Assembly: GCA_012837605.1 (NCBI GenBank)
Contig: DUQV01000007.1
Coordinates: forward strand, 1 to 59,281
Direction: 5' to 3'
Length of the DNA stretch: 59,281 bases
Source: Clostridiales bacterium
GTDB lineage: Bacteria; Bacillota; Clostridia; Lachnospirales; Lachnospiraceae
Shown here: positions 1 to 7,247 of the stretch, in pieces
How positions within the stretch are numbered: position 1 is the first letter of the stretch
Layout of the letters: each line of letters starts with the position of its first letter
Translations under genes and position numbers: made by a program
The notes under the pieces: generated by a model
Database searches by the model: none
What the model saw: only the letters and a program-made list of their open reading frames with translations
What the model was told of the DNA's origin: nothing

Positions 1-151
1 CCTTCTTTCGTAAGTTTTTCTTCGTTGTTAAACATTATAAAAGAAAAACTGTATGTATGGGAAGTAGGGATTTTCTCTACTTCCTATTTTTATGCCTTAT
101 TGCCAATAATAATTATACTCTAACTATGAAATTAGCGATATTCAGAATTCC
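1..151. other. Left-edge gap downstream of xis
   Basis: This stretch follows the excisionase gene and holds no complete gene. In Tn916-type elements the integrase lies directly downstream of xis, so an integrase gene is expected past the left edge. A minus-strand ATG near position 33 opens a short frame that runs off the window, but it has no clear ribosome binding site and too few residues to identify. I therefore do not call it as a gene. Confidence 0.4.
60..85. terminator. Hairpin between xis and the presumed integrase
   Basis: GGAAGTAG and CTACTTCC form an 8-bp stem. A T-rich tract follows it on the plus strand (TATTTTTAT). On the minus strand, the direction of xis, the T-run comes about 14 bases later. 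It could be a terminator for transcription entering from the left, or an attenuator between xis and the next gene. Confidence 0.4.
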
Positions 152-349
152 TTAAATTTCTATACTTGCTTCAATAAATCGCTCAAATTCCTTTCTTTTC
201 ACTAATTTCTTCCTGCCTACATATAATACAAATGGACATCTTGGTATTCGTAACAGTTCCGATATTTTATTCTGCCCAATATTACTGTATTCAGCAGCTT
301 CTTCTATGGTAAGATTTGCTTTTTCCCATAATGGCACGTATTTTTCCAT
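152..349 (-). CDS. xis: Tn916-type excisionase (Xis), recombination directionality factor
   Basis: This small basic protein of 65 aa resembles Tn916 Xis: a PLWEKANLTIEEAAEY segment, a winged-helix DNA-binding core, and a basic KRKEFERFIE tail. Such proteins bend DNA at the element ends and steer a tyrosine integrase toward excision. The start is the ATG after GGGAG with 8-nt spacing, not the ORF-track start six codons upstream. Its leader overlaps the 3' end of rep, so the two are probably co-transcribed. The presence of Xis says that the region is an integrated, excisable element whose integrase should lie just outside the window. Confidence 0.85.
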   Translation of the reverse strand: MEKYVPLWEKANLTIEEAAEYSNIGQNKISELLRIPRCPFVLYVGRKKLVKRKEFERFIEASIEI

Positions 350-363
350 AATAATCACTCCCT

Positions 364-1347
364 TCAATCAAATGGTGTTCTTTCTCCGTCTCTTATTCTA
401 TGAAATCCATTCAAATACTCTGTCGTATCGTATTCTTCCCATACTCCTACATCCTTATATATCCGAACCTTATGAATACGCCTTAAAAATGCCTGCCATG
501 TCTTTGGATGTTCCTGCCGTATGTTCTGATACTGTTCTTCTAGTCTCCAATTACTGACTATATAAACATAGTGATAACAAGCCTGCTTATTGTTATACCT
601 TGCAGGGAGTTGTAGTGGATATACATCTGCATAATTCAAAATATTTCCTATTGGTAAATCACTTCTAAATTCTTCAAATACCATGACGTCTTCTCCCGAA
701 TAGGAATCAAATGAGTGCTTATAGTCTGTCACTCTATACACGTTACTATCTCCATGTGTATCCAATATATTTTTTGACTTCCCGACACCTGTCTCGCCAC
801 ACACATAAGTTACAATCAAATCTAACCTTCGCTCATTTTTGTATTTATCATATAGAATCTCTAAACGAGCTTTATCTATTTGCTGTAGGTTCAAAATATT
901 ATCGGGATTCGTTTCCAATATCTCTACGTTGGAATATCCGTCCTTTAGCATCTGATAAAGTTGGGCTAATTCGGTGCTTCTTCCATGCCCTGCTAACGGC
1001 ATCGTACCAAATTCCTCAAAAGTTTCCTTTAAATTGGTACATTCCTTTTCCGTATCTTCCCATTTACCCTCTTTTCGTATGTATGCCCGATTTTCCTCTG
1101 CCGTAGCCATTGCGTCTTCTATATGTGCAGAAGGAAATGTTTTTTTAATGCTGTTAAAATATAATGGATTTTTTGCTTGTATAAATAAATGTGTATGTGG
1201 TGTTCCCTGTTCCCCTATTTCGTCACATAAACAGCCATAAACAAGGTTATCCCATTTTTTCAATGCTTCCTTAATCGCTTTATGTGTACAGCCGTATTCA
1301 AGCGGATTATTAAAAGTTAATTGGTATTTCCTGCTACGTCTATTCAA
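364..1347 (-). CDS. rep: CRESS-DNA-type replication initiator (HUH endonuclease + SF3 helicase)
   Basis: This 327-aa protein has the full motif set of circovirus/geminivirus-like Reps. Motif I is LTFNNP (residues 10-15), the HUH motif is HTH (51-53), and motif III is YIRK (89-92) with a single catalytic Tyr89. These are followed by an SF3 helicase with Walker A GETGVGKS (184-191), Walker B-like VMVFEEF (221-227) and sensor motif IVSN (263-266). Length and order match eukaryotic CRESS-virus Reps of about 300 aa. The family nicks a stem-loop origin and drives rolling-circle replication; in mobile elements it can also act as a relaxase. The start is TTG after AAAGGA; the ORF-track GTG lacks such a site. 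A matching origin lies about 90 bp upstream. Prokaryotic relatives are known from plasmids and integrated elements. Confidence 0.93.
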   Translation of the reverse strand: MNRRSRKYQLTFNNPLEYGCTHKAIKEALKKWDNLVYGCLCDEIGEQGTPHTHLFIQAKNPLYFNSIKKTFPSAHIEDAMATAEENRAYIRKEGKWEDTEKECTNLKETFEEFGTMPLAGHGRSTELAQLYQMLKDGYSNVEILETNPDNILNLQQIDKARLEILYDKYKNERRLDLIVTYVCGETGVGKSKNILDTHGDSNVYRVTDYKHSFDSYSGEDVMVFEEFRSDLPIGNILNYADVYPLQLPARYNNKQACYHYVYIVSNWRLEEQYQNIRQEHPKTWQAFLRRIHKVRIYKDVGVWEEYDTTEYLNGFHRIRDGERTPFD

Positions 1348-1372
1348 TATTTTTTCCTTTCCTGGCACAGAG

Positions 1373-1378
1373 CTGACA
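1373..1378 (-). promoter_or_regulatory. Isolated TGTCAG hexamer, possible Rep-binding site
   Basis: This is a third copy of the TGTCAG hexamer that occurs in tandem beside the origin stem. It sits between the origin and the rep start. A six-base match can arise by chance, so it counts only in the context of the tandem pair. Confidence 0.3.
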
Positions 1379-1427
1379 CAAAAGCCCCATGCCGATAATC
1401 ATTGATTTTCAAAGGTTTTATGCCGTT

Positions 1428-1439
1428 CTGACACTGACA
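1428..1439 (-). repeat. Tandem TGTCAG iterons abutting the origin stem
   Basis: Two perfect tandem hexamers, TGTCAG TGTCAG read on the minus strand, begin immediately 3' of the stem-loop. In circoviruses, tandem hexamers directly 3' of the origin stem are the Rep recognition sites. Position and copy number match that design. The assignment as Rep iterons is inference. Confidence 0.65.
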
Positions 1440-1470
1440 CCGAATCCGTTGGTAATACTAACGGATTCGG
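1440..1470 (-). other. Rolling-circle origin stem-loop with circovirus-type nonanucleotide
   Basis: CCGAATCCGTT and AACGGATTCGG form a perfect 11-bp stem around a 9-nt loop. On the minus strand, the same strand as rep, the loop and the last stem base spell TAGTATTAC (positions 1460 down to 1452). This equals the conserved circovirus origin nonanucleotide and is close to the geminivirus TAATATTAC. By analogy the nick would fall between T7 and A8, that is between 1454 and 1453. The stem-loop lies between the ATPase gene and rep, as in CRESS viruses where the origin precedes rep. Confidence 0.85.
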
Positions 1471-1512
1471 GTTTTGCGGTCTGCTTACGCTCCGCACGCA
1501 GACCACAAAACC
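1470..1512. repeat. Second hairpin beside the origin (possible terminator, oriT part or lagging-strand origin)
   Basis: GGTTTTGCGGTCTGC and GCAGACCACAAAACC form a 15-bp stem with one mismatch and a GC-rich 13-nt loop. It starts at the last base of the origin stem and ends one base before the ATPase stop codon. No T-run follows on the minus strand outside the stem. It may terminate the upstream operon, or serve as a structured site on the displaced single strand. Confidence 0.5.
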
Positions 1513-2229
1513 TTATCTATTTACTGCATCCCTAATGTACTCATGTACCAGCTCCATGTTGGATATTGTAGGTACAATAATAGGTGCAAAATCCGTACCA
1601 TTGACTAATATATACCCCGTTCCACGCTTTCTATCTGATTTCATCATATCTTTATAATCATGAAACATCATATCTTTTCCTTCTTTTGAAAGATTTGAGA
1701 GTGATAACACAAAATTGAAACAGTCTCTGCTTGCACCAAAATATTGGCTATCAACTCTTTGTTGGCTCACAAAAACATGGATATTAAAGGAACGTGAAAG
1801 CATAAGAAGTGTTGATAATTTCTGTTTTTCTTCCTCTGCCCTTTTTCTATCAAGGCTCAAAATATATGAAGCCCACTCATCAAAGTATAGCAATATCATG
1901 TTGCGTTTTTTATCTTCTCCCGATTGCCTTTTTTGTAACGTTTGATACACCTCATTCAATGCTTTTTCACAATCCATAAATCGAAAAAATCTATCACTTC
2001 CTTGAAGGAATGTGAAATCAAGGTCTCCTTTATAATCGGCAATATAAAATTGTGAGTTGAGTTCATACTTTGACACTTTAGCCAAGCAAAGTTTCATTCC
2101 ATATGTCTTACCGCTTCCTGTTGTACCAAACGCACACAAATGCGGTGCAACCGCAGGATTCCAAAATATGTATTTTGAAATCCCACGCTTTGCATATTCT
2201 TCATTCAAAAATAAAGGTATTTCCGTCAT
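1513..2229 (-). CDS. FtsK/TcpA-like DNA-translocating ATPase of the mobile element
   Basis: This 238-aa P-loop ATPase has Walker A GTTGSGKT (about residues 35-42), Walker B ILLYFDEW (about 112-119) and a later SQQRVD segment typical of FtsK/HerA-type motors. It has no membrane segment. It lies three bases after the stop of a two-TM protein, so the pair may form a split membrane-anchored coupling protein. In Tn916-like and small mobilizable elements such ATPases pass relaxase-bound DNA to a conjugation pore. A Zot-like assembly ATPase of a filamentous phage is an alternative, but no coat-protein genes are visible. The ATG follows AAGGA. Confidence 0.75.
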   Translation of the reverse strand: MTEIPLFLNEEYAKRGISKYIFWNPAVAPHLCAFGTTGSGKTYGMKLCLAKVSKYELNSQFYIADYKGDLDFTFLQGSDRFFRFMDCEKALNEVYQTLQKRQSGEDKKRNMILLYFDEWASYILSLDRKRAEEEKQKLSTLLMLSRSFNIHVFVSQQRVDSQYFGASRDCFNFVLSLSNLSKEGKDMMFHDYKDMMKSDRKRGTGYILVNGTDFAPIIVPTISNMELVHEYIRDAVNR

Positions 2230-2232
2230 AGT

Positions 2233-2973
2233 TTAAAAATCCTTATCCTGCATAATCGTCTGCTTCTGCTGTTGCATCATACGTCTATACATCCGCTGTT
2301 GCCTATACTTCAAATATTCCTCACTAGTAATGACAACATCTATCAGCACATAATCTCCTGCATCTCTCACATTATGCACCATAATGGATGGAAAACTGAT
2401 TCCATTACAGATAATAGAAGGTGGAAAACCATCCATTTCCCTATCATTCAACTTCTCTTCAATTATTTTTTCTAAAAGACGAAACATATCATTTGTGTTG
2501 ATATTTTCAACTGCTTTTGCGTACATTAAATGAAATACCGGCACTTTCCCCACGATATCATAATGTATCATTGCCTCGCTTTGCTTGAAACTGGTAGGTT
2601 TACGCAGATTTAATAAATCAGCATTTTCCAATATAGGTATATATAAACTTTCCTGCAATTTTAAGTAGGTACGCTCAAGATCATTTTCATCAAATGACAG
2701 AATGCTGTCATTCTCCTGTGGTTTTTCTTCTATTGGAACTTCCTTTTTTGTCGAAAATCCCAAGTATAAAATACCTATACATATAATTGCTCCTATTGCC
2801 TTTGCAATTTGCTCCTTATAGTCAAATACCAACCACGCCACTTCTGCTATTACATATGCCATGCATGAAACTACCAATATATACACAATCCATTTGAGTA
2901 TATATCTCTCCCACCGCTTTTCTGCTTTATCTTTTGCAAATGATTCACACATTTTTCTAAAAAAGTCTCTCAT
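2233..2973 (-). CDS. Membrane protein of the mobile element, probable partner of the FtsK-like ATPase
   Basis: This 246-aa protein has a short cationic N-terminus, then two membrane segments at about residues 25-50 and 56-73. A cytoplasmic domain of about 170 aa ends in a Met/Gln-rich tail. I do not recognise the family. FtsK/TcpA proteins usually have two N-terminal TM helices ahead of the motor, so this gene plus the next one could be that architecture split in two; this is inference from order and the 3-bp spacing. The start ATG follows GGAGTAAGACACT. Confidence 0.6.
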   Translation of the reverse strand: MRDFFRKMCESFAKDKAEKRWERYILKWIVYILVVSCMAYVIAEVAWLVFDYKEQIAKAIGAIICIGILYLGFSTKKEVPIEEKPQENDSILSFDENDLERTYLKLQESLYIPILENADLLNLRKPTSFKQSEAMIHYDIVGKVPVFHLMYAKAVENINTNDMFRLLEKIIEEKLNDREMDGFPPSIICNGISFPSIMVHNVRDAGDYVLIDVVITSEEYLKYRQQRMYRRMMQQQKQTIMQDKDF

Positions 2974-3009
2974 AGTGTCTTACTCCATTTCTATATTTTT
3001 TAGTTTTTT

Positions 3010-3033
3010 CTCTGCTCCCTATTGGGAGCAGAG
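3010..3033. repeat. Perfect 10-bp hairpin in the mobilization operon
   Basis: CTCTGCTCCC and GGGAGCAGAG pair perfectly around a 4-nt loop in the 76-bp gap between the small OB-fold-like gene and the membrane-protein gene. On the coding (minus) strand it is followed by A-rich, not T-rich, sequence, so it is not a standard terminator. It may protect or cleave the mRNA so that the small upstream protein is made in excess. Confidence 0.45.
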
Positions 3034-3049
3034 ATACATTATTCAGTTT

Positions 3050-3304
3050 TTATTTGCTACCTTCTGCAATATCAACGATATTCAGATATGCACCATTACG
3101 ACCATTTGCATAGTCAGCAGAAATTGTATAAATTTTTCCCGCTTCTACTGTGTTATACTGGTCTGCATTCAAACGGATTGTATCAACAATCTCTCCGTTA
3201 TTCTGCATAATGTTGGCACTGTAGGCAGGATGTGAAACCCCATCCTTATCCTTCCATGTTTTGCTCATTTTAGCGAGCAATTGTATTACTGCTTTAACTC
3301 TCAT
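3050..3304 (-). CDS. Small gene-V-like candidate ssDNA-binding protein
   Basis: This 84-aa protein starts at the ATG after AAGAGGT (8-nt spacing); the ORF-track start 21 codons upstream has no ribosome binding site. It is predicted to be beta-rich, with the pattern DGVSHPAY, then AGKIYTI, then NGRNGAYLNI. Length and spacing recall filamentous-phage gene V ssDNA-binding proteins (87 aa), which have SGVSRQGKPY, PGLYTV and GQFGSLMI at similar places. DUF961-type conjugation proteins are the alternative. As the first gene of an operon with a rolling-circle Rep, a role in coating the displaced strand is plausible. The assignment is inference from pattern only. Confidence 0.5.
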   Translation of the reverse strand: MRVKAVIQLLAKMSKTWKDKDGVSHPAYSANIMQNNGEIVDTIRLNADQYNTVEAGKIYTISADYANGRNGAYLNIVDIAEGSK

Positions 3305-3418
3305 ATTGTTTACCTCTTTTTTTATATTCACATTCAACCGGTTTTCCTGTGTTGCTATCATTATCACACATACTTTGAAATAATAATTCCGAAGATTTTT
3401 TTTTCTATGTCGGATTTT

Positions 3419-3447
3419 TTTACAACCAAATTCTGATATAGTACAAT
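3419..3447 (+). promoter_or_regulatory. Promoter of the divergent regulator gene
   Basis: A TTTACA -35 box and a TACAAT -10 box are separated by exactly 17 bp, upstream of the 312-aa regulator gene. The downstream edge abuts a perfect inverted repeat, so repression by a bound protein is likely. Confidence 0.55.
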
Positions 3448-3471
3448 TAGAAAGTATATATTACTTTCTAA
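3447..3471. promoter_or_regulatory. Perfect 10-bp inverted repeat, likely operator
   Basis: TTAGAAAGTA and TACTTTCTAA are perfect arms around TATAT. The repeat starts on the last base of the -10 box and lies in the leader of the regulator gene, as expected for an autoregulatory operator. Loop plus right arm also read ATATTAC, which partly resembles a CRESS nonanucleotide, but much less well than the site at 1452-1460. Confidence 0.55.
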
Positions 3472-3505
3472 AAACAGATTATCACAAATAAAAAGGAGAA
3501 AAATC

Positions 3506-4444
3506 ATGATTAGAAACAAAGCTTTATTGGAAAAATTTGCAGAATTACACCCTTACTTTTGGAATGCATTCTTTAATACGGTTTATGAACCATTCCGAAA
3601 AGATACTCCTGTATCCCCCTGTAAAGAAGCAATATCTTTATCAGAAAAATCTTCTACATCAAAATCAACTATTCACGACTACCTTCGCTTCAGACGTCCT
3701 TTACCAGAAGATGCATGTATCAAATATTGTGAATTTCTCAAAATAGATATTTTTGCAGATAGTTTTAATGCCCTTAACATTGGAAACACAGCATTGGCTT
3801 ATTTACAAATGATTGATGATAACTCTTCAAAACTATCCTCATCTTCAAACTATCGAGCAAAAAATATTGAACGCCTTATTAACAATAGCAGTGATGATTC
3901 TGTTGAAAAACAGATAGAACAAGAGTGGAATTTTTTAGAACAAGAAATTACAGATAAATTTTCCGTTTTATCCCAACAAGATATTTCCTATTTATATCAA
4001 ATTGCAGATGTATTATCTTATACAACCGCCTATGATATTGATTTTATTAGCTTCTACACAGAATTAAATACATACGGCAGAAGCCTTTTTAGAGAAGCAT
4101 TATCTATTAATATTGACAAAAGTAACAATGTTTCCGAAGATGAATCTATACAGATATTAAAAAAACTATCCCAAGTTTCTATGCGTAGTACCGATTCATC
4201 CATAACACCTCAAATGCTTACTGACAGGTTAGGGTGTATCAGCCGATATGCTCCCGAATATGCCGAGGAATTATGTCTTTTCCAACGCATGGATGCCGAT
4301 GCATGGAATACATTGATTGAGTTCCATAACAAAATAGCTTCACTGGATGATGAAAACATCCCCAATTATCCTATTAACGAAAAAGAATCTTTGATTATTT
4401 TATTAAATTGGCTTTGGAATTTACCTTCCTTAAGATTGGCATAA
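3506..4444 (+). CDS. Putative HTH regulator of the mobile element
   Basis: This 312-aa protein is divergent from the replication/mobilization operon. Residues of about 40-75 (SEKSSTSKSTIHDYLRFRRP) look like an Xre/Cro-type helix-turn-helix followed by an EFLKID helix. The remaining 230 aa are helical, acidic and of no family I recognise. Its position beside a promoter and a perfect inverted repeat suggests that it controls itself and the divergent operon. A strong site, AAAAAGGAG, precedes the ATG. A factor-independent terminator follows at once. Confidence 0.55.
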   Translation: MIRNKALLEKFAELHPYFWNAFFNTVYEPFRKDTPVSPCKEAISLSEKSSTSKSTIHDYLRFRRPLPEDACIKYCEFLKIDIFADSFNALNIGNTALAYLQMIDDNSSKLSSSSNYRAKNIERLINNSSDDSVEKQIEQEWNFLEQEITDKFSVLSQQDISYLYQIADVLSYTTAYDIDFISFYTELNTYGRSLFREALSINIDKSNNVSEDESIQILKKLSQVSMRSTDSSITPQMLTDRLGCISRYAPEYAEELCLFQRMDADAWNTLIEFHNKIASLDDENIPNYPINEKESLIILLNWLWNLPSLRLA

Positions 4445-4448
4445 CAGC

Positions 4449-4478
4449 AACAGGCTTCCCCACACGAGGAAGCCTGTT
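4449..4478 (+). terminator. Rho-independent terminator of the regulator gene
   Basis: AACAGGCTTCC and GGAAGCCTGTT form an 11-bp GC-rich stem with an 8-nt loop, followed by TTCTTTATT. It starts 5 bp after the stop codon and also separates the regulator from the convergent cargo operon. Confidence 0.85.
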
Positions 4479-4516
4479 TTCTTTATTAGATATTCTTTTT
4501 TGTATTTTTAAATGTA

Positions 4517-4990
4517 TTAACGAAGTTTTATCATAACTTCATTCATCTTATTTATATCCTGCTCATTAAAATCCTTTTCATCAACACAAAATCGTTTTGA
4601 CAGGAAAGAAATTTCATAAACCTTTTTCTTTGAAAAAAACAACCGAACCCCCTGTAATAAACATAATATCGCAGCAGTATTAACAATATAGGAAGTCAAA
4701 TCTGTATTCATAAAAAACAAATAATCTCCTATTTTTCCGGCAACCATATCCACAAATTCTAATACAATCGCGAGAAAGAAAAACTGCAACAATTTCTTTG
4801 GCGACCGTTTTCGCAAAGTGCCAAATCCCATATATTCCTTAATAGGACATCCATCCTTTGCTCCCTTTACTTTGCGAAACTCCTTATTAACCAAATAATA
4901 GTAGTTCCCCTCTATATAAAAGCTATCCTCTGTCACTCGAATATGGGTGTCTGACTGTTTTTCTAAACTTTTGATATGTAATAACTCCAT
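4517..4990 (-). CDS. Membrane protein with PH-like N-terminal part (element cargo)
   Basis: This 157-aa protein has a beta-rich N-terminal half (IRVTEDSFYIEGNYYYLV), then two hydrophobic segments at about residues 68-87 and 99-117, then a short cytoplasmic tail. The N-terminal pattern is like bacterial PH domains, but I cannot assign a family. It starts 8 bp after the stop of the large zinc-ribbon gene and is surely its operon partner. Function unknown. The pair may be element cargo affecting the host envelope or a defence trait, which is speculation from position. Confidence 0.5.
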   Translation of the reverse strand: MELLHIKSLEKQSDTHIRVTEDSFYIEGNYYYLVNKEFRKVKGAKDGCPIKEYMGFGTLRKRSPKKLLQFFFLAIVLEFVDMVAGKIGDYLFFMNTDLTSYIVNTAAILCLLQGVRLFFSKKKVYEISFLSKRFCVDEKDFNEQDINKMNEVMIKLR

Positions 4991-4998
4991 AGTTTCCC

Positions 4999-7131
4999 CT
5001 ATAATCCCAATACTTTTTTCTTCATGGCATCATATTCCTCTTGTGTAATAAGTCCCTCTTTTAAAAGTTCCGCATATTTACGTAATTCATCAGCAGGAGC
5101 TTGTACAGTAGCTGTTTCTAACTGTTGCACCGAAGCTACTTGTTGAACAGCCGCGACCACATCTGATATGTTGCTTGTCATACTTTGTTCATATAAATCT
5201 TTTGCTCGACGCAGTTGCTTCTGAAAATCATCTATTTCTGCTTTTGCATAAAAAGAAACATCAAACGCAATCGCGCCCCCTGCATACTGAATTTGGACCA
5301 TAGTTTTTCTTTTTTTCAAATAATCCAAAAATACAATGAAACATGAAATCATAAATGTTAATAACAAACCTGCCGCTGTACTTGCTATACAAACCAATGA
5401 AAAATATCCGGCATTTTCTTCTTCTGCCTGTCTTACATTTTCATCAAATCTCTTTTTCATCAGCTCCAAGTCTTCGCTAAGTTTTTCTTTTTCCTCTTTT
5501 AACACATCTGACGAACCATATGATACTAATGAACCATTTTCGTCTGTAACTGATTGTTCCGCATATATTCCCACCGACTGTGCCAAGGTCGAATAAGGAT
5601 TAACGCGAATATAATCTTTGGCCAGTTGGGTTGTATCAGGGAAATTAACATCATCAAAAATATCACTTGCTAACCAGTTTTCTTTATCTGCCATATATAC
5701 TGGCGCAATTTTTTTCAAAAAATCGATATAAATATCCCCGTCTGCCGGAAATGTATTGTAAAATGAATTAATATCAATTTTCCATTCATACCCCATTCTA
5801 ATTATCATATCACACAACTCATCCATATAATAATGTACGTCATTGTTAGCTCTTTCAAAACTTGCTTGTGAACACACAAATACATCATCTTCAAGATACT
5901 GCGTTGCCACATAAGCAATACAATAACTTTCATAATCTATCCCGAAAGTATTCAAAAAATCAGGATAAAAGTGATTAGTCAACATAACATCATGCTTTAA
6001 AAAATCCATACTAGAATCGAAATAGGAATCAAAACTCTTCATCATATTGTAAATCGAATGTCCATCTTTCCAATCTTTATAAGTCCATACATCATGTACA
6101 AAATACCCAGGATTTTCCACAACTTTTCTAGCAATATCTCTCATTCCACTATTTTGATAAGCACTAATTAATTGGGCAACATACTCCTCGTATGCTTGTC
6201 TTATTTCAGGGTCTTGTAAGAAATTTTCCATACCAATAGACAAGGAGTCAATTATTTCCTTTTGCCCTGACGTAAACTCATAGATTTCTAGTCCATTATT
6301 CTGTTTTTTATTTTCTTCATATTTCTGTTCTATTTCTCTTCTCTGTAGTTCTTCCTGTTTTTCTGCTTCTGCTATTTCTTTCTCCAATTCCTCAATCTCA
6401 TTTTCTTTAACTTCAATATTTTGCTTTATTGAAGTTTGATGTTTGTTATTATTCGTTATTTTAGAACCTGACCACATTATTCCACCTACACTGCCTGCAA
6501 TTCCTCCAAGCAGAACAATCAGTGCTAAAAATAATCCCAACAGTACTCCGTAATATCTCTTATAGATAAAACCACTTCCTGTTATATCCTTTATATCTAC
6601 TGTTCTTTCTTCATCCGTCTTAATAAGTGTTTTTCCTGTTCCACTAAAACAACTTCCTCTAAAATAAACTCTCTTATCAGAAACCACCGCAAAGCCTCGA
6701 CTTAGCTTTCCATGCGCAAAGTAATTCATGATATACCCATTTCCAAGAGAAGAAATATACCTCTCCTCTTTCTTTACAAAGTATTCTGAAAGCTTTTGGG
6801 TTTCCTTATCCGTCAAATTACACTGCTCAATAGCTTTGTTCCCCCTGTTTTTACGCTTTAACAATATTTTTCGATTCACATATATTGTCAACGCTCCTAT
6901 TAACAAAATAGCCGTAGGAATCAAAACATAATATTTTACAGTAATACACAAAATCAAATATATTACTAGAGCAACCGCTATCATGATTCTCTTTTTATTT
7001 CGTGGTAAGCCTTTTTGTGTATTCTCTATCCTATTCATATCCGTTTGACTTTCTTTTTCTTGTGACGCTCCGCATTTCTCACAGAATTTTGCGTTATTCT
7101 CTAATTTAAAGCCACAGTTTTTACACTTCAT
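4999..7131 (-). CDS. Large zinc-ribbon / PH-like / SHOCT membrane protein (element cargo)
   Basis: This 710-aa protein has visible parts in this order. A CxxC...CxxC zinc ribbon uses Cys3, Cys6, Cys17 and Cys20. Two TM helices span about 48-83. A PH-like segment at about 120-190 includes VVSDKRVYFRGS. A glycine-rich TM helix lies at about 193-220, a charged coiled coil at about 230-275, and a helical domain at about 280-540. A second coiled coil and a TM helix near 590 follow, and a C-terminal SHOCT-type helix pair (LKEGLITQEEYDAMKKK) ends the protein. SHOCT segments usually mediate oligomerization. The overall function is unknown. The start ATG follows AAAGGAG. The gene is first in a two-gene operon. 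Confidence 0.55.
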   Translation of the reverse strand: MKCKNCGFKLENNAKFCEKCGASQEKESQTDMNRIENTQKGLPRNKKRIMIAVALVIYLILCITVKYYVLIPTAILLIGALTIYVNRKILLKRKNRGNKAIEQCNLTDKETQKLSEYFVKKEERYISSLGNGYIMNYFAHGKLSRGFAVVSDKRVYFRGSCFSGTGKTLIKTDEERTVDIKDITGSGFIYKRYYGVLLGLFLALIVLLGGIAGSVGGIMWSGSKITNNNKHQTSIKQNIEVKENEIEELEKEIAEAEKQEELQRREIEQKYEENKKQNNGLEIYEFTSGQKEIIDSLSIGMENFLQDPEIRQAYEEYVAQLISAYQNSGMRDIARKVVENPGYFVHDVWTYKDWKDGHSIYNMMKSFDSYFDSSMDFLKHDVMLTNHFYPDFLNTFGIDYESYCIAYVATQYLEDDVFVCSQASFERANNDVHYYMDELCDMIIRMGYEWKIDINSFYNTFPADGDIYIDFLKKIAPVYMADKENWLASDIFDDVNFPDTTQLAKDYIRVNPYSTLAQSVGIYAEQSVTDENGSLVSYGSSDVLKEEKEKLSEDLELMKKRFDENVRQAEEENAGYFSLVCIASTAAGLLLTFMISCFIVFLDYLKKRKTMVQIQYAGGAIAFDVSFYAKAEIDDFQKQLRRAKDLYEQSMTSNISDVVAAVQQVASVQQLETATVQAPADELRKYAELLKEGLITQEEYDAMKKKVLGL

Positions 7132-7206
7132 TTTTAAACATCTCCTTTTGCTTTTTTATCCCATTCATAAATACTACTTTATCCTGTTTTATAAGTCAAT
7201 AGTTCA

Positions 7207-7241
7207 TGCTCCAAAATGATATATTGTGTGAAAAAGGAGCA
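7207..7241 (+). promoter_or_regulatory. Short hairpin that could mask the ribosome binding site of the RHH gene
   Basis: TGCTCC (7207-7212) can pair with GGAGCA (7236-7241), which contains the AAAGGAG ribosome binding site of the downstream ribbon-helix-helix gene. The stem is only 6 bp with a 23-nt loop, so folding in vivo is uncertain. Confidence 0.25.
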
Positions 7242-7247
7242 CATTTT

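Noticed and set aside
1-33. Minus-strand ATG at the left edge as the start of the integrase
   Set aside because: Only about 11 codons are visible, there is no clear ribosome binding site and the residues do not match known Tn916-type integrase starts.
711-1240. Plus-strand ORFs of 131 and 88 aa opposite rep
   Set aside because: They are antisense shadows of a Rep gene with complete catalytic motifs and have no family features or ribosome binding sites.
3447-3471. The perfect inverted repeat as the main CRESS origin
   Set aside because: Its ATATATTAC is only a 7/9 match to the geminivirus nonanucleotide and overlaps a promoter. The stem-loop at 1440-1470 is an exact circovirus match with flanking hexamers, so the former is better read as an operator.
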